Shown here: positions 8,292 to 16,388 of the stretch, in pieces
Layout: each line of letters begins with the position of its first letter
How positions within the stretch are numbered: the first letter of the stretch is position 1
Origin: Bordetella parapertussis
GTDB taxonomy: Bacteria; Pseudomonadota; Gammaproteobacteria; Burkholderiales; SG8-39
Direction of reading: 5' to 3'
DNA length: 37,547 bases
Assembly: GCA_945897475.1 (NCBI GenBank)
Contig: CAMDFL010000025.1
Span: 1 to 37,547 of the forward strand
Program-made: the position numbers and the translations under genes
The notes under the pieces: generated by a model
The model's input: only the letters and a program-made list of their open reading frames with translations
Told to the model about the DNA's origin: nothing
Databases searched by the model: none

Positions 8292-8952
8292 GAAACCCTT
8301 GGTGTTAAAACTTTGCCTCTGCCGAGGTCTGGCCGCCACCGGCCGCGCCGCGTTGAGTCTGGTATTTACCCTGGCACTTACCCTGACACCATGCTACGCC
8401 CTTGCCGCCGGCGTGGTCCTGGTGTTTGGTGACAGCCTGTCCTCCGCCTACGGATTCAACCAGAAGGAAGGCTGGGTGAGTTTGCTGCAGGAACGAATAC
8501 GCAAAAACGCGCTGAATTATACCGTTGTCAATCAGAGCATCCCCGGAGAGACCAGTAGCGGCGGCGCGACCCGCATCATAGCCGCGGTAGCGCAGGCCAA
8601 ACCCAATATCACCATCATTGCGCTGGGCGGCAACGATGGACTGCGCGGGCTGCCGATCAAGCAAATGCGAGAGAACCTCGCGTTAATGATTCGCGCCGCG
8701 CAAAGTTCGGGTGGCAAAGTTTTATTGGTCGGCATGAAAATGCCGCCTAACTATGGCGCGGCCTATACCAAAGAGTTCGAGACAGCGTTCCTGGAGTTAT
8801 CCAAACAGCACCGCACCGCACTGGTGCCATTTTTACTGGATGGTATGGACAAGCGCCGCGACCTGTTTCAACCCGACAACATCCACCCCACCGCCGAGGC
8901 ACAGCCACTGATTGTCGAGACAGTGTGGAAGCGTTTGCGGCCGTTGTTGTAA
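8290..8952 (+). CDS. tesA: Arylesterase / acyl-CoA thioesterase I, periplasmic SGNH hydrolase
   Basis: A 220-residue SGNH (GDSL) hydrolase with an export signal of about 40 residues ending CYALAA. Catalytic blocks are visible: GDSL with nucleophile Ser49, a Gly in block II, GGND (block III) and DNIHP with Asp196 and His199. TesA-type enzymes hydrolyse acyl-CoA thioesters, esters and lysophospholipids in the periplasm. The ATG at 8290 is taken because the mature part starts close behind the signal. An earlier ATG at 8278 would add four residues. Neither has a clear Shine-Dalgarno sequence, which is odd. The start overlaps the divergent ybbA start by two bases, leaving no separate intergenic promoter. 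Family confidence is high; start confidence is moderate. Confidence 0.9.
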   Translation: MKPLVLKLCLCRGLAATGRAALSLVFTLALTLTPCYALAAGVVLVFGDSLSSAYGFNQKEGWVSLLQERIRKNALNYTVVNQSIPGETSSGGATRIIAAVAQAKPNITIIALGGNDGLRGLPIKQMRENLALMIRAAQSSGGKVLLVGMKMPPNYGAAYTKEFETAFLELSKQHRTALVPFLLDGMDKRRDLFQPDNIHPTAEAQPLIVETVWKRLRPLL

Positions 8953-9048
8953 CAGGGGGTCCTCCAAAAACTCGCAATTGCGGTGGCCATTACGCGAAGT
9001 ACACGTGCAATCTCATCCAGGGCATCCATACGATCGCGTTGCCGGTTT

Positions 9049-9927
9049 TCAGGCGTTAAGGGATACCACTGCATCCTCGTAGCGCCCCGCGCCCATATCC
9101 TTGCCCTCGAAAATGCCGCGCTCCTTGATCCACTGAAATGATTCCTCGAAAACTTCCTTGGTATAGGGCTCAAACACGATGCGCTCGCCTGGCCCCCAGC
9201 GACGCGTGTCCACCTCGTGCAGGAAGCGGGCGGGGAATTCCCTGCGGTAGTAGTGCGTGTAGAGTTCCGGGCGAAGATCAATATCGCGCTGCGCTTTGCG
9301 CAACGCGTTGAAAAACTTGCGCAGGTCGCTCAATTCGGGGTTGCCGGTGATGGCTGTGGCCATCATGAAGGAGGTATCCATCACCTTTCGAAAACCCATT
9401 TGTTCTAGAAAGTAGTAGGCGCCGCTGAACACCGACACCGCCGGCACCTGACGGTCATACATCTTCGCCATACGGCTGAATAACAGTCCGTCGGCGTATG
9501 AGAGTTTCATGTCGGAGATCGGCATGTACTGCTCCAGAGCCTGGATGGTCGAGTAGTGGCTGCCCGATTGAAAACCCACCGATATCTCCACACCCTTGAG
9601 CTGTTCGGGATGGCGAATCTCGGATTCTGGCGCAACGAAAATGCCGCAAGGTGCCACCGAATACGCGTCGGCATAAAGCTTGTTGTGTCCCTTGGACGCG
9701 CCCACATTGACGGTCCAGTGGCAGGCTCCGCTGACACTGCAGGCGCGGCCCTGCTCCAGCGATTGATAGGCGCCCACTTTGTTTGGCGTGGCATGTTTAA
9801 CCGCGGCATCGCCAGGACCATAGTTGTCCTGAAAAATGTAGTCCAAGCCCTCTTCCTTGAAATAATTCTTCTCCTCGGCCACCCAGTCCTGCAGACGGAA
9901 ATGCGGGGAAATGACGAACTTGTCCAT
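9049..9927 (-). CDS. Cytosolic NMT1/SsuA-like protein without signal peptide, possible decarboxylase-type enzyme
   Basis: A 292-residue protein with the periplasmic-binding-protein type II fold of the NMT1/THI5 family (FRLQDWVAEEKNYFKEEGLD near the N-terminus, VEISVGFQSGSHYSTIQALE in the middle). It has no signal peptide and starts MDKFVISPHF, so it should stay in the cytoplasm. No transporter genes adjoin it. 4,5-Dihydroxyphthalate decarboxylase and Thi5-type enzymes are known cytosolic members of this fold, and the neighbours are an extradiol dioxygenase and a carboxymuconolactone-decarboxylase-like protein. An enzymatic role in aromatic breakdown is therefore plausible (inference). The motif GRACSVSGACHW carries two cysteines and a histidine that could be functional. 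It is probably the last gene of an operon read from 11732. Confidence 0.7.
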   Translation of the reverse strand: MDKFVISPHFRLQDWVAEEKNYFKEEGLDYIFQDNYGPGDAAVKHATPNKVGAYQSLEQGRACSVSGACHWTVNVGASKGHNKLYADAYSVAPCGIFVAPESEIRHPEQLKGVEISVGFQSGSHYSTIQALEQYMPISDMKLSYADGLLFSRMAKMYDRQVPAVSVFSGAYYFLEQMGFRKVMDTSFMMATAITGNPELSDLRKFFNALRKAQRDIDLRPELYTHYYRREFPARFLHEVDTRRWGPGERIVFEPYTKEVFEESFQWIKERGIFEGKDMGAGRYEDAVVSLNA

Positions 9928-9950
9928 GACAGTCTCCTTGGCTTGCTTAT

Positions 9951-9982
9951 GCTGGGGTTTTCTTAGGCTGGGGTTTTCTTAG
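9951..9982. repeat. Perfect 16-bp tandem duplication across a stop codon
   Basis: GCTGGGGTTTTCTTAG occurs twice head to tail (9951-9966 and 9967-9982). On the minus strand the first copy encodes the C-terminal PKKTPA of the CMD protein. The second, shifted in frame because 16 is not a multiple of 3, supplies its TAA stop (9965-9963). Confidence 0.95.
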
Positions 9983-10616
9983 GCTCGGCTTGCTCTCGCG
10001 CCCAGTAATCAGTTGAGCCCTTTGTTTTCGCCAGCGCCTGGGCATCCTCGAAACCCGGCGCCATGGATCCAGAAGTGCCTGCCATGACTTGGTGGTGATC
10101 GATATTGAGGGTGCGAATCCAGCTTTGCTGGCCGTAGGTGAGCCCGATGGCGCAACCCAGTTCAACCAGTTCAGCTTCGGTGAAGTTCGCGTGCATGCGC
10201 TCCCAGTAGGCATCGTCAGTCCCGGTGCGCCAGACAATGGCCTCGGCGTAGGCGAGAGCGGCTTTCTGACGATCGTCGTATTTAACCGATTTCTCGAAAT
10301 TCATAAGATCGTCGTAGTGCGACTCCTCCAGGCCTTGGCCCGCGCCTTTGACGGAACGCTGATTGCCGCAAAACTCGCACACTACCGAGCGCGACACATA
10401 CACGCGGCAAAGCTCCTTGATGCGGTGATCAAGCACGCCGTTTCTGAACACCTTGTCCCAGGAATCGGCGAAAAACCAGAAGCAGTCCGGCACATGCGCG
10501 CGCACCGCGCTACTCTCCGGACGCGGCGTGCCATCGCGCGCGCAGCGATCCATCTCGAGGCGCATTTCTGGCGTCATTTTTTCCACAGGCACATAGCTAA
10601 TTCGGGGTTTGGACAT
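9963..10616 (-). CDS. Carboxymuconolactone decarboxylase (AhpD-like) family protein
   Basis: A 217-residue all-helical protein. The AhpD-like core is recognisable from DHRIKELCRVYVSRSVV followed by CEFCGNQ: the spacing Glu-x11-Cys-x2-Cys fits the AhpD active site. The histidine that normally follows three residues after the second Cys is an Arg here. Such proteins are peroxidase/disulfide reductants or, in a few cases, decarboxylases; the sequence does not decide between them. It sits between the extradiol dioxygenase (upstream) and the NMT1-like protein (35 bases downstream) on the same strand. The C-terminal tail (EQAEPKKTPA) is shaped by a 16-bp tandem duplication. Confidence 0.8.
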   Translation of the reverse strand: MSKPRISYVPVEKMTPEMRLEMDRCARDGTPRPESSAVRAHVPDCFWFFADSWDKVFRNGVLDHRIKELCRVYVSRSVVCEFCGNQRSVKGAGQGLEESHYDDLMNFEKSVKYDDRQKAALAYAEAIVWRTGTDDAYWERMHANFTEAELVELGCAIGLTYGQQSWIRTLNIDHHQVMAGTSGSMAPGFEDAQALAKTKGSTDYWAREQAEPKKTPA

Positions 10617-10693
10617 GAGGAGCGAACCTTTACGGATAAGAGTTTTCGTATTATCGGCATTGCAAATTTTTTGAGTATCCAGAAATAATCCAA

Positions 10694-10738
10694 CTCGATA
10701 CTGGTTTAGTGTCCCCTTGATACTTGTTTAGTGCCCCG
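10694..10738. repeat. 22-bp imperfect direct repeat, also matched in inverted orientation at 11760-11776
   Basis: GATACTGGTTTAGTGTCCCC is followed directly by a second copy, GATACTTGTTTAGTGCCCC. A third copy lies on the minus strand at 11760-11776 (CTGATACTTGTTCAGTG), and the TGTCCCCTTG part recurs on the minus strand around 11823-11832. The copies thus flank the dioxygenase gene in opposite orientation. Confidence 0.6.
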
Positions 10739-10772
10739 GAGAGCACAGCGCGCAAGAAAGCTCCAGCGTGCG

Positions 10773-11732
10773 CTACGCTGCCTGCCTGGTCGCGAGGTGT
10801 GCTTCAGTGTTGGCGAGAAAAATTGCCGGCATATCCGGTCCCCAGAGATACAGGGAATCCTCCGGCGGCCAGTCGTTGGTGTCCCAGGTTTCGCCCTTGG
10901 GGATGTAATCGATATCCGCCGAATATTCCGAGAAAGAACCCCATGGGTCCTGTACGTAATGGAAATAGTTTGAACCCAACACGTGCCGGCCGGTTCCCCA
11001 ACCCGCCTTAAATCCGGCTTTTTCCATTTGATCGGCGCCTCTGCCCACTTCATCGATGCCCGGGACATCCCAGGAGCAGTGGTGCCAGCCTTTCGCCTCG
11101 CTCTTGGCGAAAGCAACCATGTGGTGGTCGCTTCCATAACGGCCGTGTGTGAATGCGATCAGGTCCTGCGCCTTGTCTGAGAGCCGCAGTCCGAAAACGC
11201 TCTCGTAGAATTCGACCTGACGCGGTACATCGGGGGAAAACATCAGCACATGCGACAGACGCCTGGGAAAAATTTTGTCCTGAGAGCCTCGCCCTTCCAC
11301 CGCCCGTTCGTTGGCCATGGCGCTCTTGAAGGTCGCTGGTCGCTTGCTGTCGGGCATCGTTTTCTCGCCGGAACGCACCTGGATGAGATTCTCATCCGCG
11401 TCTAGCAACCAGAATCCTTCATTGCTGCCGTGCTGATAGGGCTTTGCAAATTTTGCGCCTGCCGCCTTGGCCTGCTCGCGCAAGGGCTCGAGATCTTTTT
11501 CATAACAGCTCAGGGCGAGATAGGCCAATCGCTTATCTGGGCCTTTTATAAGTCGGCCCCAGCGATGCGGCGTGTCCGAGGCATACAACTCCAGACCTTC
11601 GGGCATGTCCTCGACACGAAGACCAAAGCAGCCGAAAAAATGCCTGCCCACCTCAAGATCGGGAATTTCCAAAGCGAAATGATCGATCGAATGCACACCG
11701 AAGCGGCCCTGCTTGGATTGATAATTTGACAT
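10773..11732 (-). CDS. Extradiol-type ring-cleavage dioxygenase (VOC superfamily, two domains)
   Basis: A 319-residue type I extradiol dioxygenase-like protein made of two VOC domains (about residues 12-120 and 156-280). The C-terminal domain keeps a plausible metal triad: His161 (SHVLMF), His217 or His218 (GWHHCSW) and Glu269 (FSEYSADIDY). Their spacing and the DPWGSFSEYSADIDY block match BphC/catechol 2,3-dioxygenase enzymes, in which Fe(II) or Mn(II) is held by His-His-Glu. The real substrate, a catechol-type or gentisate-like ring, is not known. The start has AAGGAG seven bases upstream. It heads a probable operon with the CMD and NMT1-like genes, but a 156-base gap containing direct repeats separates it from the CMD gene. 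Inverted copies of a repeat flank the gene. Confidence 0.85.
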   Translation of the reverse strand: MSNYQSKQGRFGVHSIDHFALEIPDLEVGRHFFGCFGLRVEDMPEGLELYASDTPHRWGRLIKGPDKRLAYLALSCYEKDLEPLREQAKAAGAKFAKPYQHGSNEGFWLLDADENLIQVRSGEKTMPDSKRPATFKSAMANERAVEGRGSQDKIFPRRLSHVLMFSPDVPRQVEFYESVFGLRLSDKAQDLIAFTHGRYGSDHHMVAFAKSEAKGWHHCSWDVPGIDEVGRGADQMEKAGFKAGWGTGRHVLGSNYFHYVQDPWGSFSEYSADIDYIPKGETWDTNDWPPEDSLYLWGPDMPAIFLANTEAHLATRQAA

Positions 11733-11754
11733 GACAAGCTCCTTGGATACCTAT

Positions 11755-11804
11755 GAAAACACTGAACAAGTATCAGTTTTGGGTGGCAGACGCAAAGTGT
11801 TTTC
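11755..11804. promoter_or_regulatory. 9-bp perfect inverted repeat upstream of the dioxygenase gene
   Basis: GAAAACACT at 11755-11763 and AGTGTTTTC at 11796-11804, with a 32-base spacer. It lies 23 bases before the leftward dioxygenase start, where an operator or a leader structure would be expected. The left arm runs into a copy of the flanking repeat. Confidence 0.4.
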
Positions 11805-11823
11805 TCTGAGGTGACGGATCTAC

Positions 11824-11862
11824 AAGGGGACATAGTCCCTTTGTTCAGTACTTGCCTATAAT
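11824..11862 (+). promoter_or_regulatory. Probable promoter with operator-like palindrome for the exported methyltransferase gene
   Basis: A perfect TATAAT occupies 11857-11862, about 34 bases before the GTG start at 11896. A near-perfect inverted repeat, AAGGGGAC ATA GTCCCTTT (11824-11842, 7 of 8 pairs), covers the expected -35 region. No good -35 hexamer at normal spacing is visible, which would suit an activator- or repressor-controlled promoter (inference). Confidence 0.45.
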
Positions 11863-11895
11863 TTACCGCAACATCGACACATTGAGGGAATTACG

Positions 11896-12813
11896 GTGAA
11901 CCGACGCAATTGGATTGCGGCCAGTCTGGCCCTGCTATCTGCCGCCTGCGCGGATCAAACCGTTGAGGTTTCAATCGAGGAGGACGAAGAAGCAGGAAAA
12001 CCCAGGGGCGAGCGGTTTTCTGTTTTCGTTCCCACGCCGGAACGTGCGGTGCTGCGCATGCTGGAGCTGGCGCGGGTTGGGCCGAACGACCTGGTGCTCG
12101 ACCTGGGTTCCGGTGATGGACGCATACCGCTTCTTGCGGCGCAGCGCTTCGGCGCGCGAGGCTGGGGAGTGGATATCAGTGCTGCGCGCGTGGATCAAAG
12201 CAATGCCGAGGCATTGCGGCGCGGATTGGCGGCGCGCGTGCGGTTTGAACACGGTGATGCGATGCAGATCAACCCGCGTGAGGCCAGCGTGGTCACCATG
12301 TATCTGTTTCCCGCGCTCATCAATCGTCTTGTGCCAATCTTGCTCAAACATCTGCGCCCAGACGCCCGCATCGTCACCTACGAATACACCTTGGCCGATT
12401 GGGCGCCCGAAGAAACACTGCAAACCTATGTGCCGGAGCGTTATGGTGGCTTCGGCGGCGACGCTCCCATCCGGCTGTGGATTGTGCCGGCGAATTTTTC
12501 TGGCACCTGGAACGGCGCCATCAACGCCGCGATTAATCTGCCGATAGAGATCACCTTAGTACAACGCTATCAACGAATTAAAGGTTTTGTCCGCGCAAAC
12601 AGCAGGAACCACGAAATTACGACGACCCATGTACGTGGCGATAAAATCGAATTCGTATTCGATATCGATCGCAATCCGCACCGGCTTTCCGCGCGCCTCG
12701 TCGGCGGGCTGTTGATCGGCGAAGCGCTGGTGGAGCGGGGCGAGGAATCCACTCTGTGCTTGTGGCGAGCCATTCGCACCAGCGGGCCATATCGCATAGA
12801 TATTTCAACCTAG
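11896..12813 (+). CDS. Exported class I SAM-dependent methyltransferase-like protein with C-terminal beta domain
   Basis: A 305-residue protein. It starts with an export signal (MNRRNWIAASLALLSAAC) whose cysteine could be a weak lipobox. A Rossmann methyltransferase domain follows (about residues 50-200) with the SAM motif LDLGSGDGR, acidic VDIS and GDAM. A final region (about 205-305) looks like a beta-strand domain. The GTG at 11896 has GAGGG seven bases upstream. SAM is a cytoplasmic cofactor, so an export signal on a methyltransferase is odd; membrane anchoring with the domain inside is the alternative. The protein at 35159-35752 is clearly related (RMLELARVGPNDLVLDLGSG versus RAMLRLARVDKNDVVYDLGCG). 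Substrate unknown; it resembles the FAM173/ATPSCKMT lysine methyltransferase group in motif I context. Confidence 0.75.
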   Translation: MNRRNWIAASLALLSAACADQTVEVSIEEDEEAGKPRGERFSVFVPTPERAVLRMLELARVGPNDLVLDLGSGDGRIPLLAAQRFGARGWGVDISAARVDQSNAEALRRGLAARVRFEHGDAMQINPREASVVTMYLFPALINRLVPILLKHLRPDARIVTYEYTLADWAPEETLQTYVPERYGGFGGDAPIRLWIVPANFSGTWNGAINAAINLPIEITLVQRYQRIKGFVRANSRNHEITTTHVRGDKIEFVFDIDRNPHRLSARLVGGLLIGEALVERGEESTLCLWRAIRTSGPYRIDIST

Positions 12814-12909
12814 CCCTGGTATGAGAAACATATCAGAGAATTCGACGAAACTCCGCCACCCTCCGCTATACTCCCGCAGCAGTCTTGGTACTGCCTATGC
12901 AATAGCGCA

Positions 12910-12925
12910 GGCGCGGAATCGCGCC
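12910..12925 (+). terminator. GC-rich hairpin after the methyltransferase gene
   Basis: GGCGCG, loop GAAT, CGCGCC, then ATTTATAA. The stem is perfect, but it lies about 100 bases past the stop and has no clean T-run, so it may instead belong to the leader of the selenate transporter operon. Confidence 0.3.
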
Positions 12926-12983
12926 ATTTATAAGCTGCCGTGAGTACCCCTCGGTGGCGGTTGAAATTCATTGGGAGAAGTCC

Positions 12984-13868
12984 ATGTTGTCCACCACACG
13001 TGCAATCGCACGGCGGGCCGCACTCGCCACTTTCTGTTTTTCCGCCTCACTGGCATTGACCAGTACCGCCGTATTCGCGCAAAGCAAGATCCTGCGCGTA
13101 TCGGCCATTCCTGACGAAGCACCGACCGAGTTGCAGCGTAAATTCGCGCCTTTAGGCAGGTATCTCGAGCGCGAAGTCGACATGCAAGTCAGTTTCGTGC
13201 CGGTGTCCGATTACGCCGCGGTGGTGGAGTCTTTAAACACCAAGAAACTGGATCTGGCCTGGCTGGGAGGGTTCACTTATGTGCAGGCCAAGATCATGAG
13301 CAAGGGCGCGGTAGTACCCCTGGTGCAGCGCGCCGAGGATGCGGTTTTTCTCTCGCGTTTCATCACCGCTAATCCGGCGATCAAAACCCTGGCCGATCTC
13401 AAGGGCAAGACCTTCGCATTCGGTTCGCCCTCCTCTACCTCGGGCCATCTGATGCCGCGATTTTTCATGATGAAGGCCGGCGTCAACCCGGACAAGGATC
13501 TCAAGAACATCGCATTCTCGGGGGCCCATGATGCAACCGTTGCATTTGTCGCCTCGGGCAAATCGGACGCCGGTGTACTCAATGCCTCGGTCTGGGACAA
13601 GCTGGTTGAAGAGAAAAAGGTAGATACCGGCAAAGTGCGCGCTTTCGATACCACGCCGCCTTATTTCGATTACAACTGGACCGCGCGCGGCGATATGGAT
13701 CCGGTCCTGCGCAAAAAGATCACCGACGCGTTCCTGAAACTCGATCCTGCCAACCCGCAGCATAAAGAAATCATGGCGCTGCAGCGCGCGAGCAAATTCA
13801 TTCCCACGCAGGCATCCAATTACGACGGCATCGAGCAAGCCGGCATTTCGGCAGGCCTGTTGAAGTGA
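12984..13868 (+). CDS. Putative selenate ABC transporter substrate-binding protein (PhnD-like)
   Basis: A 294-residue periplasmic binding protein of the PhnD/phosphonate-binding superfamily with a Sec signal ending AVFAQS. After cleavage it reads [20 protein letters not shown], and it shows the family's [14 protein letters not shown] and [18 protein letters not shown] blocks. The sequence type, the operon (ATPase plus fused permease) and mnmH at its end match the family annotated as putative selenate/selenite transporters, which co-occur with selenium-use genes. The ATG at 12984 has GGGAGAAG just upstream and is preferred over an in-frame GTG at 12954, which would put ten residues before the signal. 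Substrate selenium oxyanion is inferred from context; phosphonate or phosphite binding is the alternative. Confidence 0.85.
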   Translation: MLSTTRAIARRAALATFCFSASLALTSTAVFAQSKILRVSAIPDEAPTELQRKFAPLGRYLEREVDMQVSFVPVSDYAAVVESLNTKKLDLAWLGGFTYVQAKIMSKGAVVPLVQRAEDAVFLSRFITANPAIKTLADLKGKTFAFGSPSSTSGHLMPRFFMMKAGVNPDKDLKNIAFSGAHDATVAFVASGKSDAGVLNASVWDKLVEEKKVDTGKVRAFDTTPPYFDYNWTARGDMDPVLRKKITDAFLKLDPANPQHKEIMALQRASKFIPTQASNYDGIEQAGISAGLLK

Positions 13869-14701
13869 GTCTACGGCTGCTTGGCGCGGGCTATGCCCAC
13901 GCCAACGGTCTAGTGGCATTGCGTGGTATCCAAATTGAGGCCGCCCAAGGCGAGCGCATTGCCGTAATCGGACCCTCAGGCGCTGGCAAGACCACTTTGC
14001 TTCGGGTCCTGGGCGCGTCGTTGCGGCCCACCTCGGGGAACATCGAGGCATTGGGAGTCGCACCTTGGGCTTTGTCGGCGAGTGCGCTTCGCGCGCTTCG
14101 TGCCCGGATCGGCCTGGTGCATCAGGCTCCACCATTACCGCCGCGCCAGCGGGTGATAACCGCGGTACTGGCGGGACGGCTCGGGCAATGGCCTTTGTGG
14201 AAATCCCTGGCCTCGCTCATCTATCCCCAGGATATCGGAGGTGCACATGCGGCTTTGCTGCCATTGGATCTTGCCGATCGACTGTTTGAGCGTTGCGACC
14301 GGCTCTCAGGCGGGCAACTGCAACGCGTAGGAATTGCCAGGGTACTCTACCAAAAACCAGATCTGGTACTGGCCGATGAACCGGTTTCCTCGTTGGACCC
14401 CGCATTGGCATTGCAGACCATCAAGCTGCTTTGCGCCGATGCCCAGGCGCGCAATGCGACGCTGGTGGCCAGCCTGCACGCGGTGGATCTGGCGCTGTCG
14501 TGTTTCCCTCGCATCGTGGGCCTGCGTGACGCTAATGTCGCCTTCGATCTTCCCACGCGCGAAGTCACAGACACGCTACTGCACGACTTGTACGCCATCG
14601 AAGGTGAGGTGCTGCCCACGCAGGGTAAAGACCTGCGTGTTCTGAGCGACATGACACCGCCTGGCGACATCGCTGCCGCGAAAGTGCGAATCGCCGGATG
14701 A
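13865..14701 (+). CDS. Selenate/phosphonate-type ABC transporter ATP-binding protein (PhnC-like)
   Basis: A 278-residue importer ATPase. Walker A is GPSGAGKTT (36-44), signature LSGGQ, Walker [13 protein letters not shown], and the switch histidine is in SLHAVDL. The GTG start overlaps the TGA stop of the binding-protein gene (GTGA), so the two are translationally coupled. About 50 extra residues follow the usual C-terminal end and carry no known motif. Together with the fused permease it would power uptake from the periplasmic binding protein. Confidence 0.88.
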   Translation: MSLRLLGAGYAHANGLVALRGIQIEAAQGERIAVIGPSGAGKTTLLRVLGASLRPTSGNIEALGVAPWALSASALRALRARIGLVHQAPPLPPRQRVITAVLAGRLGQWPLWKSLASLIYPQDIGGAHAALLPLDLADRLFERCDRLSGGQLQRVGIARVLYQKPDLVLADEPVSSLDPALALQTIKLLCADAQARNATLVASLHAVDLALSCFPRIVGLRDANVAFDLPTREVTDTLLHDLYAIEGEVLPTQGKDLRVLSDMTPPGDIAAAKVRIAG

Positions 14702-16311
14702 ACGCGTCGCCACGGCTGCGCGATCCTGCCGCCCCGGCGAGGTTGGGCGCGCTGCTCACTGCGGGCATCATTCTCTGGCCTCTGCTGGAACTGGTCCAAT
14801 TCAACCCCATGGCGCTGGCAGATGGCCGCAATGTCATGGTCATCGGCAATTTTCTTGGCGCCTTCCTGCCGCCTGCAAGCGACAGGGAGTTCCTGTTTCT
14901 GCTCGGAAAAGCTGCGCTGGAGACCCTGGCGATCGCGACCTCGGGCATGTTATTCGCGTTAGTCATCGGCCTGCCGCTTGCCATGTTCGCAACACGAGCC
15001 CTGTCGATATCCTCGCTAGGCCCGAGCTCGCGCGAAGGGATCGGCCGAGCGACGCGTGTGCTGGTGCGCGCCGTACTGACGATTTTGCGTGGTATCCCGG
15101 AACTGGTATGGGCATTGATTTTCGTACGCATCTTCGGACTGGGGCCGACCGCCGGAGTGCTGGCACTAGGATTGACCTATGGCGGCATGCTGGCCAAGGT
15201 GTACGCCGAAACTCTCGAATCCGGCGACACGCGTCACAGCCGCGCCCTTCTGGAAGCCGGCGCCGGTCGTAGCGCGGCGCTTGTCTATGGCCTGGTGCCC
15301 GGCGCCGCGCAGGAATTGGTTTCCTATACAGTCTACCGCTGGGAATGCGCGATACGCGCCTCGGTGGTGATGGGTTTCGTCGGCGCAGGCGGCTTGGGCC
15401 AATTGATGGATCAGGCGATGAAAATGTTGAATGGCGGCGAGGCCGCCAGCATTCTTCTGGTGTTTCTTGCCCTGGTGATGACAGCCGATGCCTTGTCCAA
15501 TTATTTGCGAACCAGAGTGGCCAACTCCGGAACGCGAGGTTCGCGGGCCGGCATCGGCTTGCCGGGCGCTCGCCTTGCTTGCGCCGTCGTTATTTGCGTG
15601 GCCACCAGTTTCATATACCTGCAATTGGGTTTGGCCGACCTCTTTACTCTTGAAGCTGTGCACCTGACCGGCGAATTCATCGCTCGCTTCATGTCTCCGG
15701 ACTTGTCCATGGCCTGGCTAGCAAAGATCGGATGGGGTTCGTTGGAGACCCTGGCAATCTCCCTGTTCGGAACGATCCTGGCGGTAATGGCCGGATTGGT
15801 GTTGTCGCTGCCGGCCTCGGGCCGCTTCGGCGTCGCGGCGAGAAGCGCGACGCGTTTCGTTCTCAATGCCTTGCGATCGGTTCCGGAACTGGTCTGGGCG
15901 ACCATTACCGTGCTGGCGGCTGGCCTGGGCCCGTTCGCCGGCGCATTGGCGCTTGCATTGCATACCTCAGGCGTGCTCGGGCGTCTGTTCGCGGAAGCCT
16001 TGGAGAACGCGCCGCCGGGACCCTACACGGCATTGCGCGAGGCGGGCTCGGGCCGACTCACCGCCTGGTATTACGGCACCCTGCCCGCGATTTCGCCGCA
16101 ACTGGTGGCCTACAGCCTGTATCGCTGGGAAATGAATATTCGCATGGCCGCGGTGCTCGGCTTTGTCGGCGCGGGCGGCCTGGGCCAGTTGCTTTACGTC
16201 GAGTTGTCATTGTTTCATCACGCACAGGCAAGTTCCGTGATCGCGGCCATGCTGATTCTTTCCATCGCAGTGGACGCGGCCAGCGCTGCGATTCGCAAAC
16301 AGATGAATTGA
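14698..16311 (+). CDS. Selenate/phosphonate-type ABC transporter permease, two permease domains fused
   Basis: A 537-residue inner-membrane protein with two copies of the binding-protein-dependent permease domain in one chain: about residues 55-265 and 325-535. Each copy has the cytoplasmic EAA-type coupling loop ([18 protein letters not shown] and [18 protein letters not shown]) followed by a SYTVYRWE or AYSLYRWE block and a [11 protein letters not shown] end. One chain therefore supplies both membrane halves, unlike classical PhnE, which is encoded as separate or single-domain subunits. It starts with an ATGA overlap on the ATPase stop and continues the coupled operon. Confidence 0.88.
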   Translation: MNASPRLRDPAAPARLGALLTAGIILWPLLELVQFNPMALADGRNVMVIGNFLGAFLPPASDREFLFLLGKAALETLAIATSGMLFALVIGLPLAMFATRALSISSLGPSSREGIGRATRVLVRAVLTILRGIPELVWALIFVRIFGLGPTAGVLALGLTYGGMLAKVYAETLESGDTRHSRALLEAGAGRSAALVYGLVPGAAQELVSYTVYRWECAIRASVVMGFVGAGGLGQLMDQAMKMLNGGEAASILLVFLALVMTADALSNYLRTRVANSGTRGSRAGIGLPGARLACAVVICVATSFIYLQLGLADLFTLEAVHLTGEFIARFMSPDLSMAWLAKIGWGSLETLAISLFGTILAVMAGLVLSLPASGRFGVAARSATRFVLNALRSVPELVWATITVLAAGLGPFAGALALALHTSGVLGRLFAEALENAPPGPYTALREAGSGRLTAWYYGTLPAISPQLVAYSLYRWEMNIRMAAVLGFVGAGGLGQLLYVELSLFHHAQASSVIAAMLILSIAVDAASAAIRKQMN

Positions 16312-16388
16312 GGAAACATGCTCTGCTTAAAAGACGCGAGGATTGATTTTTTGCCGGCGACACAAGGCACCGGGCAGACCGGTTCGCC

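Noticed and set aside
10691-11862. Flanking repeats considered as the ends of an intact insertion sequence
   Set aside because: No transposase frame lies between them, and the ends match only in parts; at most a relic or a non-autonomous element.
12954-12983. Upstream GTG start for the selenate binding protein
   Set aside because: It would put ten residues before the signal peptide; the ATG at 12984 has a good ribosome-binding site directly in front.
13233-14135. 300-codon open frame on the minus strand under the selenate binding-protein and ATPase genes
   Set aside because: It is antisense to two strongly supported genes with overlapping starts; its translation is rich in His, Arg and Gly as expected for a shadow frame.
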